From Chromobotia macracanthus (taxonomy: Eukaryota; Chordata; Actinopteri; Cypriniformes; Botiidae), in contig JAZGTH010000087.1 of NCBI GenBank assembly GCA_036877525.1, positions 2,584,001 through 2,648,000 on the forward strand: DNA of 64,000 nt. The letters are read 5' to 3'. This document shows, piece after piece, positions 1-12,842 of this stretch. Position numbers and translations under genes: made by a program. The notes under the pieces were generated by a model that worked only from the letters and a program-made list of their open reading frames with translations, was not told the origin of the DNA and searched no databases. How positions within the stretch are numbered: position 1 is the stretch's first letter; the number at the start of each line of letters is the position of its first letter.

Positions 1-500
1 GTAAAGTCTTTTTTTTGGAAGAACAGTTCAGTTTTACATGACTTTCTCACCCTCCTCTGTCCTTTAGAGTTAAATGGTGTAATTTAGCTGCTGCATATTA
101 CATAAACATGCTTTTCACATGTTCACTTACCCCGTTCTTCAATAACAACCACTTTGCAAATCTTGTTACATTGTTGCAGGCCTAGAAAACAACCTGTGTT
201 AAAATCTCTGTACAAGTTAGAACAGATATAAGACCTTAAAGCTGTTTTCCAGTGAGCTGTTTCAATTTACAGACCGCCTCCAGGCCACATACAGAGTCTC
301 TTTATATGACTGTAGACCACCCCCTCCCACCTGTTTTGTACACGGGTAACAAAGCTAGCTAACGGAGACAGTTACCTCCTTTAAATGAGGTTTTTCATAA
401 TGCGGTCTGTGTACAGTCTTAAATCTGGTAAGACAGCTGTTGGTTTGTGGCAGGAGAATCTTCTGGTAAATGCACTTCTGATCTGCTTTCTCTGCTGTAG

Positions 501-787
501 GACTGAGGCCTTTCATTCCTGAGAAGGACAGCCAGCACTTTGAGAACTTTCTGGAGACCATTGGCGTGAAGGACGGTCGCGGCATCATAACGGACAGCTT
601 CGGCCGGTACAAACGCACGGCGAGCTCAGCATCAGACTCCACCACTAACGGCAATGGAGCCGCGGGCGGTTCCGACGAGGGAACAGTGCCCTCTGAGGGC
701 GACGAATGGGACCGCATGATTTCAGACATCAGCAATGACATCGAAGCATTAGGAAGCAGTATGGACCAGGACGGTGTGTCGTCTTGA
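501..787 (+). CDS. C-terminal coding exon of an unrecognised vertebrate gene (partial)
   Basis: An open exon follows a strong acceptor (polypyrimidine tract then CTGTAG, ending at 500) and runs to a TGA at 785-787. The first two bases complete a codon from an upstream exon outside the window, so only the last 94 or so residues are visible. The peptide opens with a basic/acidic stretch (LRPFIPEKDSQHFENFLETI), continues with a GRGIITDSFGRY motif, then a Ser/Thr/Asn/Gly-rich linker, and ends in an acidic, probably helical tail (DRMISDISNDIEALGSS). Codon use and lack of stops fit real coding sequence. I could not place the family. The helical acidic end suggests an interaction tail on a cytosolic protein, which is only inference. 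The gene is tail to tail with fam167a. Confidence 0.75.
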
Positions 788-1725
788 TGTCACAGCACTG
801 GGTCAGGGACTCATAGTGTGTTTTAGCCAATCACCACTTGATATAATCACATTGGCCTTTTGGGCTGTTTTGCTGCCCATCGAATCTGACAATGCTGGAT
901 TTCAGATACTGTATGGATACCACTTTGTGTTGTGCCATATGAACGCAACGTTTTCATTCAGATTTGATCATTGTGATTTTTCAAGGCCTGTGATGTGCAC
1001 AAGGATCATCTGTTGCTGTGAACAGATTGTTATGTTTATTGGCAGTATCTGCTACCACTAATGAGCACTGCGGGGCTGGTAGATCTCGCTCTTTCACACT
1101 GATCTGGGACCAGGCGATCTGAGTTTTAATTTAATAGTTATGTTTGTGTCTTGAAGAAAATGTCTTCTGATCAGTATGAAGGAGCTAATTCTACCTGGAG
1201 TGTGGAGCATTGCCAGGTGGCCGCCTTAAACCTTTTACAATGCTGATAAGTGTTTTGTAACCTGATGGAAAGGAAATGCAGTGTATTTCCTGTCATACTG
1301 AAGTGCAAATCAAAACTTGACCCTTAACATTTATTTTACACCCTTATATTAACTGTTAGATTGTTTTCTAACATTACAAGCTTTTTTCACTCATGTATTT
1401 TTTTAGCCAGGATTATACTGGTTATTATTACCCAGTTATTATCATCGGTTTCTTCAGGTAGGAAATGTAGCACTGTGTATTTTCGGTTTCGGCTGAAAAC
1501 TTGGATATTTGACAAAGCCAGTTTTCTGGCTGAGTGAGTATATGATATTCTGTTCACTGTATCACAGCCATGTCCTGTCATTCATTGTATTCATTGAGTT
1601 TTCAGTAATCTAACTTCTGTGCCTTGCAGAATAACTGCTCAATGTATCATCCAAAAGGGATGTAAGAAATTCTGTAATCTGTACAGAATGTGACTGAAGT
1701 ATGTTTATTAAAAGTGCAGCACTTA
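788..1725 (+). other. Probable 3' UTR of the first gene
   Basis: AT-rich non-coding sequence follows the stop at 787. An ATTAAA hexamer at 1707-1712 with TG-rich sequence around it is the best poly(A) signal seen, giving a 3' UTR of about 0.9 kb. Short ORFs here show no family resemblance. Confidence 0.5.
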
Positions 1726-1757
1726 GATCCTCATTACTTACTGACTTGTAATATTTT

Positions 1758-1777
1758 TGCCAGCAGGGGGCAGCCAC
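1758..1777 (+). promoter_or_regulatory. CTCF-like site, forward orientation
   Basis: CCAGCAGGGGGCAG at 1760-1773 fits the consensus CCASYAGRKGGCRS at every position. It lies between the convergent 3' ends of the first gene and fam167a, a usual place for an insulator or loop anchor. Motif match only; occupancy is unknown. Confidence 0.55.
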
Positions 1778-3970
1778 AGCTATAATACAGATTGCCCGTA
1801 ATAGCCTTTTGAATAATAGTTCCTTATTAATCCTTCACATGTCCGTTTTGCTCATTGAGTTTGTCCCTGCATGATTGTGCAGATGTCATTTTTATTTGCT
1901 TTTTACAACAGTAATGTCTTGTGTAATGACCTCATTTAAAAAGAAAAAGGATCTAGACCAAAATAGATTTTAATCAGAATCCCTAACGTAGGAATAAGCC
2001 TGCCCGGTTTATCTGAGTATGCGGCTATCACGGAACGATAAGGAGGATTAAACGTATCCCACAGTGATGTCCTTCTCCCTCATTAGTAAACATCTCCTCT
2101 AGAACAAGAGGCCATTGCACCGGAGTGACCTCTTCTGAGGTTACCTGTGTAGGGCTCATTTAGGGCAGGATAAACCAGCCCTATAAATCTGGCCCTTAAA
2201 ATCTTTTATACTGAAGGACTCAGGTAGTGCTTTCAAGCAGACACTGGTTTTGTGGCTCCAGACTTTGGCATTTCGTGCATAACCATGAAAACATCGGCTT
2301 CAGTAAAGCCATTTGTTTATAATGCACTCTTGAAGACAAACACAGAGAAAGAGAAACTGTGGCCACTGCTGTCTGGCCTCCACATTCCCAAAGCACATAG
2401 CCGTAATTCCAGGATTCATGAATGTGCGAGATCCTCATTCCTCACAGTCGTGCAGGAGGCCACCCTGACAAAAGAACTGCTGTGGGAACACACAAAGAGT
2501 GCCAAAGGTCAGAACCCTGAACCAAAGCTAACAAGGAGCTGGGACCATACGTCATGTTAGATTTTATTAGGACAAGACAGCTGTGTTGAAGACAATAATG
2601 CACTTTGGCTCAAAGTCTCATTACGGTGAACATTGTGTGGTGGACAGTAGCTCAGAACCAGCAGTTGTCTGGTTAGTTTATGATGACAGATATAACCTGA
2701 TAATAGATATAATACTCAGGGGTATTAAAAGTGCTAATTGGGAGACAGTATGAGCACTGTGTAATGCTTTCTGTAGTCTAAGTAAGGTGAGTTTGGCCAC
2801 ACACAAAAGCCATTATTAAGAAGAGATGGGTGAAACATTATCTCTGAAAGACTTTGCTTTGTAACACACCCATTCAGCCTTTGTTCCAGAGCTGGTTACA
2901 CTCCATCTTTAAGGAAACATAAGAATGTCAAGACATTTTCTGAGTTCACCATTCACCACTATATTCACATATAAAGCTTTAAAAGCTTTACAATTGTTAA
3001 ACAAGATAAACAATATGCAGCGAACTACACTATTACTTGATCAAATAACATCTAAATATGAGAAACAACTTTTGGTTAATAAGGCACTTATTATTGTAGC
3101 ACGTTGAAGCATTTGTTTACCACAACATGCTATTAAAATTAAGCCGAGCTACAGAATCGCTGTTCCAAAGTCCCAGAACGAGCTAAATGGAACCAATTAA
3201 AAGTAATTGGCTACATCTTTAGTGATTAGCCTCAATGTACACAAAGCTAAATGATGCTCCTTGTTTTCTTCCAAACTGAAGGACCAACTCAACAACAATG
3301 TACTTAAAGCCATTTATTACAAGATTACATGGGTGAGTTTGTATAAAACCTTCTTGGTAAACAACATTCTTTTGTGACCTTATGCTTCCATAGATGAGCT
3401 GCAAATGTGTACTGTACCCTCTCGGATTGAACTCTACTGTACAATCCAAGCACAACAATATGAATACAGTATACATCAGCTTGACATTATACCAGGGGTC
3501 TGATTTTACCTCTATACAATTATTGGCACAGTTACATAGTTAGCATACAACTTTGTGCATGTGTAAACAAAGTATTTTGATGATAAAATCTGACCCATGT
3601 GGACCTGTAGAAAACAATCTCATGGGTCAAATCGCCGGTAGTTTAGGACCACTGGCTTATAATGACTCCTGATGATCTTACCAGATACACTTTGCTGTAT
3701 CTAACCTTTACAAAAGAGTTATTCCTACAAAGCAAAATTCTTATGTTTAAATGAAGTTGTCCTAAAAGTCCAATCTTGTACAAATGCACACATTTAAATG
3801 CTAAAAATACAAGCTAATGTAAAACTAAATGCTTGTGACTGCTTCACCATTCTTTAATATGTTCATACTTAAAACTGTATTAAAGCTGAGTGGTGTGTAA
3901 CAAGACTTGTTGATATCTTATGAACACAACAAACATTGTATCTGAGGCACAGAGCCACGGTTGATAGTTC
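1778..3970. other. Intergenic DNA between convergent genes
   Basis: No gene was recognised here. The stretch is AT-rich. The distal part may belong to the fam167a 3' UTR: AATAAA hexamers on the minus strand lie near 3977-3982 and 3313-3318. Confidence 0.5.
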
Positions 3971-4171
3971 AGACATTTATTTGATGTCATTGTCCATTTT
4001 TCATTGGATCAATGTAAATGGATCCACTGGCACAAGCACATAGAGTTAAAGGCACAGGACGTTCTCTCATTAGATATGTTCTCAAAATGCCTTATATATA
4101 AATGAGCTGTTGATAACATAGTTGTGATTGTTTTACGTGTATATTGCTACATTTATATACTAAACTTTTCG

Positions 4172-7100
4172 CTAGCAAAGAGAAAAGCGTCTGGAGTTGA
4201 TGTTCATCTTTGTTACACCAATGAGCCGAAGAGGTGAAGAGAGGCCAAATCCTGGAGTCACAGGTCCATCACACAAAAGATCTGACAGCTCGTCACGTTC
4301 CTCCAGGCCAAACGTGGCATCATTGAGCATTCGCCGATGCAGGTGACATGTCTGCTCGACTTTGAGTTTGTTGATGTCACCGCGCAGTCGCATAAGCTGG
4401 CGGGCCAGCTGCTGGTCCTGAATGCGCATCTCCATCTATAAATTAATAACCGACGAGAAAATAATCAATCTAAGGGAAACTTTGAGTATTATGGGATGCA
4501 GCTAACACTTTGGGCTTTATACTTGAAAATAACCAGTAAATAACAGACATCCAGGGCGACCCAATCAATTCTGTCTTATTTAATATAAATGTAATGTAAT
4601 TTCAAAGAAAATTAAAATGTAATTTTATTGCACAGGAAACATGAAACATTGAGATACTTATCCACATTTAGCAGAAGTGGCTGTGCATTAAAGAATGTGT
4701 ATACTTCCACCAGTGTTGCTCTTTAATTCACTACTTAGTCTTATCAAATAAAACGGCATTTTATAATTGTGACTTTGCTTGACTACGACTTTAAATTGAC
4801 TGGAACGCTTTGAGGAAGCAGGAAATTTCTGCCTGGATATTCCCGCCCCCGTCTTACAGTAACCTCATATAGCCATGAGTAATACCCGGATATAGGGAGT
4901 ATAACAAGCTATACACTGTTGGCAAGTTTTTTAAAAATAAAACAAAGATGACTTGCACTGGTACTTAATTGCTACAAACCATTTGAATAAACATGAAAGT
5001 AGATCCATTTTTCTTAGACAACATGCTTTTGTCTGTTTCACATTGGCAAGCAGATCAAAATTAGGAGAGGCAGAATGGGTCCTCACAAAGTCCCCTCTCA
5101 CCATAACTGTCTCTGGGTTATTGTGTTCAATTGTCTATGCCCACATGTTTGTGGACACACACAGTGCAAAGCAATGGATATTTGCATGTCCCAGCCACAA
5201 ATAGACTATCATACAAATATGCCATGAGCTGCACAGCTGAGTGGAAGCAAAGTGATTACACAGGAAACAGATTCATGCTCATCTGCTCAGCATCTCTTCC
5301 ACTCACTCTCACACAGGGGATGTTTTTTGTTTTCTTCACAGAAAGTGTGGTTCTAAAGAGTTGTTTTAAATATTAGTATTTATTAATAATATTAAGAATA
5401 TAAATGAATGCATTTGAAATAATGATTGCAAAATAGCAAAAAACATTTTTAAATATCACATGATTTTGAGAACTGCTCACTTACCAGTTCTTTTCTAAGC
5501 CAGACAAGAGCTTCATCAATATTTTCAAATTCCAGGTTTCTTGCACTCAGGCTGTTTCCTGCAGTCACTTTAGAGTTCTGGAGGTTTCTCTGAGGTTTTC
5601 CGCTGGACTTGAGCCCGGCACTTTTCTCCAGATCTGATGACCCTTCTGAAGCCGCTAAGCCTGTGGAGTTTTGAGCTTCTACTCGCTCCTTCCACTCCAG
5701 ATAGGATGGCCTTCTGGTTTCAAGTCTGAGCTTCTCGGTGAGTGCTTTCAATGTTCTCAAATGATCATCTGGGGCCACCTCAAGACCATCATAATCCTCT
5801 ACATTAATCTGCGGTATTGAGCTTGCATCCATGGCCTTTTGAGGAGGTTGATAGTGTAGCCACAAATAAACTATGAAAATCAATGAATGTGGACATATGA
5901 TCTCATTGCCTTGTTTGATCAGTAAAGATGAAGCAGACCTTTGGACTTGCTTGGAGCTACCAGGCTGCTCCGTCTGTGGGGCTATAAAATAAAATGAAGC
6001 AGATATTGGCATCCCATTTTTCAGCAGTATCTCTTTAGCCATCCAATCACAGCTCTCCTACAACTTGCCTCTCCATCCAACTGAAGCAAACTATTTGTAT
6101 TTTTATCACTTTTTACGAGTGAAAAAGTGAATGAAAGGCTGAAGAGACAGATATAGTAGGTATCTGATATGATGAATGTGAAGTATAGTCTTCCTTCAAA
6201 TCCACATCTGCTAGAGAAAACATCATGGCTTAACTTTATCCTCATGTCATGCTCTAGATCTTACGAAGCTGGTGGTTGCCATAGCAACAAAGCAGCGGCT
6301 GTGAGTCAGCACTGAAACACTGTCTGCTCTAAGACCTGAAACGTCACAACTCACTAACAGCCAGACCTGTGACAATCACTGAAGAATATAAAGCCATCTT
6401 TTATTATCTAAACTAAAATGATGCTAATTGATACCGATAAGCAAAAAGACAAGATCCATAACTATACATATCCCTAGAGTCCCTATACTTTTACATGACT
6501 AATTATCTTGTATCGGACTGGTCTCAGGACCACCCCAACTTTTAATGCTTTCCCGCAAAGCTTTCTGCGTGATCTGTACGTGTGATATAGTGTCTGGCGC
6601 ATCGCCTTGTATTATATTATCCAGCTACTGCAGAATACTTCCTGCCCGTCAGAAGAGTTTAGATTTGGAGAACATTTGTTCTTAATTGGCACCATTTTAA
6701 CCTCCACGCGGCCCCCGCGACCAATTACACTCCCCAAGTTTCAGCTCATTTAGCGTCTCGCTCCACCTCCTGCATTTATTCTAGCTCTGTGTGTGGCGAG
6801 GTTAATGTTCCAATGAATCCAGACCACGTTTACTGTAATCTGACAAAACTAAACATCAACACATCAGTCTAGATTTTCATAAGGAACACGGGGACGAGAT
6901 TACCTCATGATAATAAATCAGGAAAATGATGTATAAAAAAACTGGTTCATTACAAAGAGAATTAAAGATGTTTATATATATATATATATATATAATATCC
7001 AGCAAAAATTAGACTTTTTCACACAACGAGTAAACCATAAAATAGAGAAACTTCTGTCACAGGACAACGGCCTGCATTTGATAACATAACATTAATGAAA

Positions 7101-7937
7101 TGTTCTTTTTCTTCTATTTTGTTTATTCTTCTATTTTTTCCCAACAGCAGCTATTGGAAAATTTAGACCTTTTTTCCTGAGGGACGTTGATGGTTTTGTG
7201 TGCTGTACAAAATGTCTAAAGTCATATTTAAAATACAAGGGGAAAATTCTCTCTTTTCCAGGCATATTACATGTTGTTGGGCCAGACAGACAGTTCGGGA
7301 CACTAGACATGACAAAACGGATACATATCTAATTAGATGTGGTACACTTAACCGTATGTACTGGACCCGGAAGCTTGTTCTCTCGGCACAAAGTTGTTGT
7401 CCAATCTGGAATAGGAATGAACTGATCCAGCCAGAGTCTCTTTTTATGGCCAGCCTTTTCCTAAAGGACTAACAGCTTTCTCACGGACTGCTCACTTGTG
7501 ACGGGCACCATTATCTTCTACCTCTTCAACCAAATCGTTTATTAATCACTCATCTTTCACAAGATGAACTCTTGAGAGTAAATCCAGCCAGAGTAAACCT
7601 GAGTGATGAATAACCTGTCTAGACAATTCAGAAACATGAAACTGCTGTATTATGTTTCAAGAGAAGAACAAAATAAAACCACACTTCTTTAAAAAAACAC
7701 ACTTATTCACACAAACGTGAACGCAGGTCATTCAGAAATAAAAGAGTTCATTCAAGATGTTTTGTAGGTACTTAAGAAACTACCCATCATGCACCGCGTG
7801 GGACAAGCGCGTATCAACTCCGTAGAAACTACAAGCAGAAAGAGGCGCTCAGACTAACAATTATATGAACACTTTTACATTGTATTACGAGATCGCACTT
7901 TATACAGATAACAGATGAACGTCGGGAATACCTTCAT
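4172..7937 (-). CDS. fam167a: FAM167A-like protein, 2-3 coding exons
   Basis: The exons join as 7937-7932 (ATG AAG only), 5835-5485 and 4435-4172, all phase 0, giving 206 aa (203 aa if the ATG at 5832 is used). Human FAM167A has 214 aa. The conserved N-terminal block (DDHLRTLKALTEKLRLETRR, then PSYLEW) lies in the middle exon with an ALVWLRKEL helix at its end. The last exon holds QDQQLARQLMRLRGDINKLK, DELSDL, and the family C-terminus IGVTKMNINSRRFSLC. This separates it from FAM167B, whose tail differs. Splice sites are GTAAGT at 5484, TATAG before 4435, and CAAAAG before 5835. The protein is a small, probably coiled-coil cytosolic protein. FAM167A is reported to act in non-canonical NF-kB signalling, but nothing in the sequence tests that. 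Paralogue (aa or ab) is not assigned. Confidence 0.9.
6275..6288. promoter_or_regulatory. RFX X-box palindrome
   Basis: GTTGCC-AT-AGCAAC matches the X-box consensus GTNRCC(N0-3)RGYAAC. It lies in the first intron of fam167a, about 1.7 kb inside the gene. Motif only. Confidence 0.5.
6971..6993. repeat. (TA)n microsatellite
   Basis: A short uninterrupted run of alternating T and A in fam167a intron 1. Confidence 0.9.
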
Positions 7938-8035
7938 GGTGGTTTGTCAGGCACCGCGGCTCTCTGCGCCCGCCGGAGGTCGAGTCCAGCGCGGCTTTAA
8001 CTCTGCGCTCGTCTCTCAATGAGATGGAGGAGGCG
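7932..8035 (-). other. fam167a: fam167a first exon (5' UTR plus start)
   Basis: GC-rich sequence on the minus strand ends in CCACCATGAAG followed by a GTATTC donor. The ATG has a good context (ACCACC before it) and its frame continues into the next exon. The upstream limit is not visible, so the TSS is approximate. Confidence 0.5.
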
Positions 8036-8740
8036 GAGCGACGGTGACGTCAGGATGTGGTTGTCATGGAGACGCTGAAGAATCCGCTCAAAGCATCCCC
8101 GCATCTCACAGCGAGGAAAGCCGGTCTGTGCTGACTTTGATCAAAGTATTGAAATAAACTTACATTCATTGTGTGGTGCTTTCTATTAGATCTCATCATA
8201 ATTTATACGTGTGTTTTAACAGTGGTGGTAAATGTGTGGTGCTCAGCACGCTACGGGGACTCGCTTTAATTCCTTACGAATTAAAAAGGGCCAGACATGA
8301 GCAGGCAACAAACCTCCTTTATTACATCCTTTATTTCTTCACGACATCTTGAATGAATATTTTACGCCGCTTCAACATGTTCGTTACGCGTCTGACCTCT
8401 GCTGGCGAGCGTCGTCGTTTGACGTCACCGATCTGAACGTCGTTATTAATCCATTAAAACACGTCAAACGAAACATTAACGTCGCCTGTAAAAACGTAAA
8501 GCAAGAACAAAAGTGTACACGGTTTATACTGACTATCATTTAGATCTGCCAGTGAATAATCGCGCCCGGGTATAAAGTCCATTCAAACAAGATGTTAAAA
8601 CCCTCCAGCAGATCTGCGATCAGCGTAATTCATCTTTTAACGTTTCACTAATATGTTTCGTCTCCTAATGAGATGTCGAATAGGCGGGACTTCCGGTTCT
8701 GGACCGTGTGTTTATTTTTGCGGACCGCACGCAGAGGTGA
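7950..8740. promoter_or_regulatory. CpG-rich divergent promoter of fam167a and enpp5
   Basis: CpG density rises sharply at 7960-8040 and again at 8690-9070, unlike the flanks. Two perfect CRE octamers TGACGTCA lie at 8045-8052 and 8420-8427, and an imperfect X-box (GTTGTC-AT-GGAGAC) at 8060-8073. fam167a starts leftward and enpp5 rightward, so a shared bidirectional promoter is the simplest reading. Confidence 0.55.
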
Positions 8741-9080
8741 GCCGCGCAGGCTCGGTTCGTTCAGTTCCGCCGCGCGTTTTCTCCGCGGACGCGCACCGCA
8801 TCGCCGACATTTTCACGGTATAACGCAAAGGCACAACCCGCCGGCATGCACCGCGCTGACCCGCGCCGTACGCGCTCCGGTCGGTTTGCGGTATTTCTGG
8901 GACCGGGATCGGTTTGCGTTTGGTGAATAACGCGTCAGATTCGGGCGCGCGCCGCATTGTGAATGATGTCATCGTGTGCCATTTTACCGACGCGCCGTCT
9001 GCTCGCCACGCTTGACTTTTATTGTTGCGTTTCGGTCTGAGATGAAACGCACCTGTTAGCGGAGCACAGCCGTGCCCGGG
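8690..9080 (+). other. enpp5: enpp5 5' non-coding exon and CpG island
   Basis: A CpG island lies upstream of enpp5. A candidate donor (GCAGAG|GTGAGC) follows 8736. The first coding exon begins at 9569 after TTTTTGTAG, so at least one 5' non-coding exon must lie upstream, most likely here. The open frames across the island are not thought to be coding. Confidence 0.45.
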
Positions 9081-9596
9081 TCCGATCCACAGCGCCTTTC
9101 GTTTATGTCGAAAAAATGCATTCGTTTCTGTTTAAGATCTGTGTGTGTCCCCTGTACGTCTTTACCAGACTGGTTATTGATGTTGTTGTTGTTAGTTGAC
9201 ATTTTCAGCTTTGAGTACACCATTTACACAAAACGTTTCCTAACGTTAATATAGCCAAATATAGATCTTTACTGCCAATTAGGTTTGTTGGTTCTTCAAG
9301 GTATGCTCTCAGTTTCAGTGCTAAATCAGCATTAGTTTATGGAAAATGTTTTTTTCCAGAATGCCTGGATGGGATGTATGTCTTTTCCTTTTTTTTTTTT
9401 ACACGGTTACATCCTAAAACATGGATTAATATAATAGGGATTCATTACGCAAATCGTGGTGCAGTATAAAAGACATTCACGCCTTTAAAAGCACATCTTG
9501 TCTAACATGCTTCAGTACTTGGTCAATATTTACTCTTGTGCTTTTTATTAATTAGTTTGTTTTTGTAGGTCCCTCATCCACAGAACATCTTGCATC

Positions 9597-11255
9597 ATGC
9601 CAGACCTCCAAGTGATCAGGAGCTGCTTCCTGTGTTGCCTATTAGTGCAGCTACTACCATCTAGCTCTCATCAGGAGGAGCAAAGCAAGCTGTTACTGGT
9701 GTCCTTTGATGGCTTCCGCTGGGATTATGTGAACCGGGTGCCCACACCCAACTTCCGTGCCCTGATGGAAGAGGGTGTGCAGGTGGAGCAAGTGGAGAAC
9801 ACCTACATCACCAAGACCTACCCAAACCACTACACCTTAGTGACTGGACTGCATGCTGAAAGCCATGGCATTGTTGCTAACGAAATGTATGACCCTATTC
9901 ATAACCGGTCTTTTTCCATGGAGGGGCCAGAGGTGAATGATGCATGGTGGTGGGAGGAGGCTGTGCCATTGTGGGTGACCAATCAAAAGGCTGGATGGAA
10001 GAGTGGGGCTGCCATGTGGCCTGGATCAGATGTAGCCATTGGTGGAACGTACCCAACACATTACTTATTATATAATGCGTCAATGCCCTTTGAGACCCGG
10101 GTGGAGAAACTCATTGATTGGTTCTTAGAACCAGAGCCCATCAATTTTGCTGTCTTGTACTGGGAGGAACCAGATGAGAGCGGTCATAACTTGGGACCAG
10201 AAAGCCCACTAATGGATGTAGTCATAGCAGATATCGATGAGAAGTTAGGGTTCCTCAGGGACAAGCTCAAAACAGCTGGTCTTTATGAGAAGGTCAATCT
10301 CATTGTTACAAGTGATCATGGAATGACACAGTTATCACATGATAAGATTATTGAGCTGGACACCTACGTTAGCCGCGATCTTTACACATGGATAGACAAG
10401 AGTCCTGTAGTTGGCATTTTGCCCAAAAAAGGTAAAAGCACATGTTATACTAATTTGATGGTGTAGTGCATTAATAACATAATGTAAATGTCATTGTTGG
10501 ACTTTCTCAAATGCTGATTGGTTTATTGAGTGTTATCTGTTTTTTTAACATAGGCAAACTTGAAGAGGTCTACAGTTTATTGAAGAATGCCAATCCTAAC
10601 ATGATTGTTTATAAAAAAGAGGAGATTCCAGATCATTACCACTACAGACACAATGTCAGGATAATGCCTCTCATCATAGAGGTCAAAGAGGGATGGACGG
10701 TCATGCAGAACAGAAGCGGATCTTTCATGTGTACGTAACAATATTTGTCATTTATGCAGTGCATAGTAAAATAGCATGTTTATGTAGCTATGTTAAATGT
10801 CTTGAAACAAGTTACCACATCTGTGATTATTACAGTCAATTATATGATGTTTATGTGCTTGATAATTTACAGTGGGAAACCATGGTTATAACAGCAGCCT
10901 TCCCAGCATGCACCCTGTTTTTGTTGCCCGCGGTCCCGCTTTTCGTTGCGACTATACAAAGACTTCCATGAACTCTGTTGACCTCTACCCTCTCATGTGC
11001 AACATTCTCCGTCTCAAGCCCTTGCCCAACAATGGTTCTTTGTCAAACGTGCAAGATCTTCTAGTGGAAACTTCAACTCCAAAGCCAGTAGTTCCATCTG
11101 TGCCCAAGGAGCCCTCTTACGCCTGGGCTATGGGATCCGTTCTTGGCGCCGCCCTTGTGGTTGGGTTCCTCTTTATCTTTGTGAAACAGGTGACCCAAAG
11201 ACAGCTCCCGCCTCTGCATCTCTCCAACAGTGAGATAACACAGCCCTTACTGTAG
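9597..11255 (+). CDS. enpp5: Ectonucleotide pyrophosphatase/phosphodiesterase 5
   Basis: Exons 9597-10431, 10554-10730 and 10873-11255 give 464 aa (human ENPP5 has 477). It is a type I membrane ectoenzyme of the alkaline-phosphatase superfamily. A hydrophobic signal peptide covers about residues 8-25. The two-metal active site looks complete: D38 in SFDG, the nucleophile T74 in TKTYPN, D193 and H197 in PDESGH, D240 and H241 in SDHG, and H341 in GNHGY. A C-terminal transmembrane helix follows SYAWAMG, with a short cytosolic tail ending EITQPLL, very like the ENPP5 tail. That tail and the close N-terminal match favour ENPP5 over ENPP4. Family members hydrolyse nucleotide phosphodiester bonds at the cell surface; the substrate of ENPP5 is not inferable here. 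The 5' UTR acceptor is at 9568. An AATAAA lies just after the stop (11273) and another at 12035. Confidence 0.95.
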
Positions 11256-12420
11256 GATCAGTTAATATCTAAAATAAATATGCAGTGTTTCTTATTTGAA
11301 CATAAGGGTTCTGGTAACTTTTCTCATAGGAGGTTTTCAAAGCATGTAGCACTGTTTCCAGTGCCACAAATCTCATTTCAGTATAAAGTAATTCTGATGA
11401 TACTTGGCAGTTATGATTATAAGGAGTCTGAGCGATCAGTTTAAATAGAAGTGATCAGTATCCATGGTACCATGCCAAAGTCAAATATACCAAAAGCAAT
11501 ATGGGGACTGATGCTACAGTTGAACAGTGGTGGCCCAATCATTGAAATTTTAGCTGACTAAGCCAATAGTGCCCTCTTCTGGTGAAGCTGTCAGTGATAA
11601 CTTTATTCTTCAGCTAAAATCTAGTGTTCAAGGAAAAACCATGTTAGCATCCCCATGCTTTTCCTTTAAATTTGAAATTTATTTACAAACAGACTTTCTT
11701 TCTTCGCTTGGACTTGCATTAATTGAATGTTTTACATGATGGTTTAAGGTACAGAAAAAAATGTCAAGAGACGTTAGTAGCAATTTTTAGAATTTGTTGC
11801 ATATTCTCATACCCATCATTGTTTTCTTTGTTAAATAGTTAAATGTAATTGTTTGGTTTAAGTTGGCAGATTAATGTTATTAAATGTTAAAGAAAAGATA
11901 TGGGTAGTTTTCAGGCTACCTCAGTGTTGCACTAAGATCAATGTAAGCTAATCAGGACAGAGATGAAGTATTAGACTTGTAGGATGTTTTAGCTTATCTG
12001 CATTTTGCACAATGTAGTACCATTTATAATTTATAATAAATATAAAAAGAGGTTGGTGCCAAAATCTTCATTTATCATGTTTGAATTTGAGTAGTAATAG
12101 CATAGGTCCTGCATTAATGTATTTTGTACTTAAAAATAGTATTTAACAAAAAGCCCTTTGTAGGGCAGAAACACTGTGATCTGTCTTTTACTGGTGCAAA
12201 GACTGAAACAAAAAAAGATATTTATGCTCTTTGATATAAATGTTGCTGTAGTTGTTTGTAGGTAGTTGCTTGCAGAAGTGTTTCTATTAAGAGGGAAATT
12301 GACTTTCTATATGGACGTGTGCAGAGATTGTTGTGCTTTGTGTTCAGTATTTCTATGATTTTTTTTACGGCTTATGTCTGATTTCACACTGTCCAAAAGT
12401 CCCATAATCAATGCATTACT
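11256..12420 (+). other. enpp5 3' UTR and intergenic DNA to eif5
   Basis: AT-rich sequence without recognised coding content. AATAAA hexamers at 11273-11278 and 12035-12040 allow a short or a long enpp5 3' UTR. enpp5 and eif5 are convergent, so the two 3' UTRs may come close together. Confidence 0.5.
11569..11582 (-). promoter_or_regulatory. CTCF-like site, reverse orientation
   Basis: On the minus strand the sequence reads CCAGAAGAGGGCAC, matching CCASYAGRKGGCRS at 13 of 14 positions. It sits between the convergent enpp5 and eif5 genes. Confidence 0.4.
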
Positions 12421-12842
12421 TTTAATGTACTACATTAATGATAAATAAATGCCCGGTTTGGAAACTCAGTTTTTGCCTGCATAAACCCATTTTTTCCATA
12501 AATGTCATGCACTGAAATATTAACATATGCAGTAAACTGCATCTTAAATTCTACAGCACACCCCCAGCTGATGGTCAACATGGCTAGTGTTACAATCAAC
12601 TGCACACTGCTGGAGTTCACAGGCAAATCTTTAATAGTTGCAAAACTACAAGGTGAAATCATGTGCATATAATGTTCTATAATCCAAGAAATTCATGCCT
12701 ACAAAGAGAATTCACCAAGAAAGCTGGTGAGAAGATTAAGCACTACAGCTGAAGAGAAGGCCAGTGGAGGTGAAGACATGCGTCTGACAGAAAGAAACTT
12801 AGCAGAATGTTAAGAGGCAACTGAAGCGTTTTGGTTTCGTCT

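Noticed and set aside
5449..6042. N-terminal extension of fam167a (197-codon frame starting near 6042)
   Set aside because: The part before 5835 has no family similarity and is preceded by a plausible acceptor at 5836, so it is intron read-through.
8673..8972. Overlapping open frames on both strands near 8.7-9.0 kb
   Set aside because: They lie in a CpG island, where stop codons are rare by composition; the region fits the enpp5 promoter and leader.
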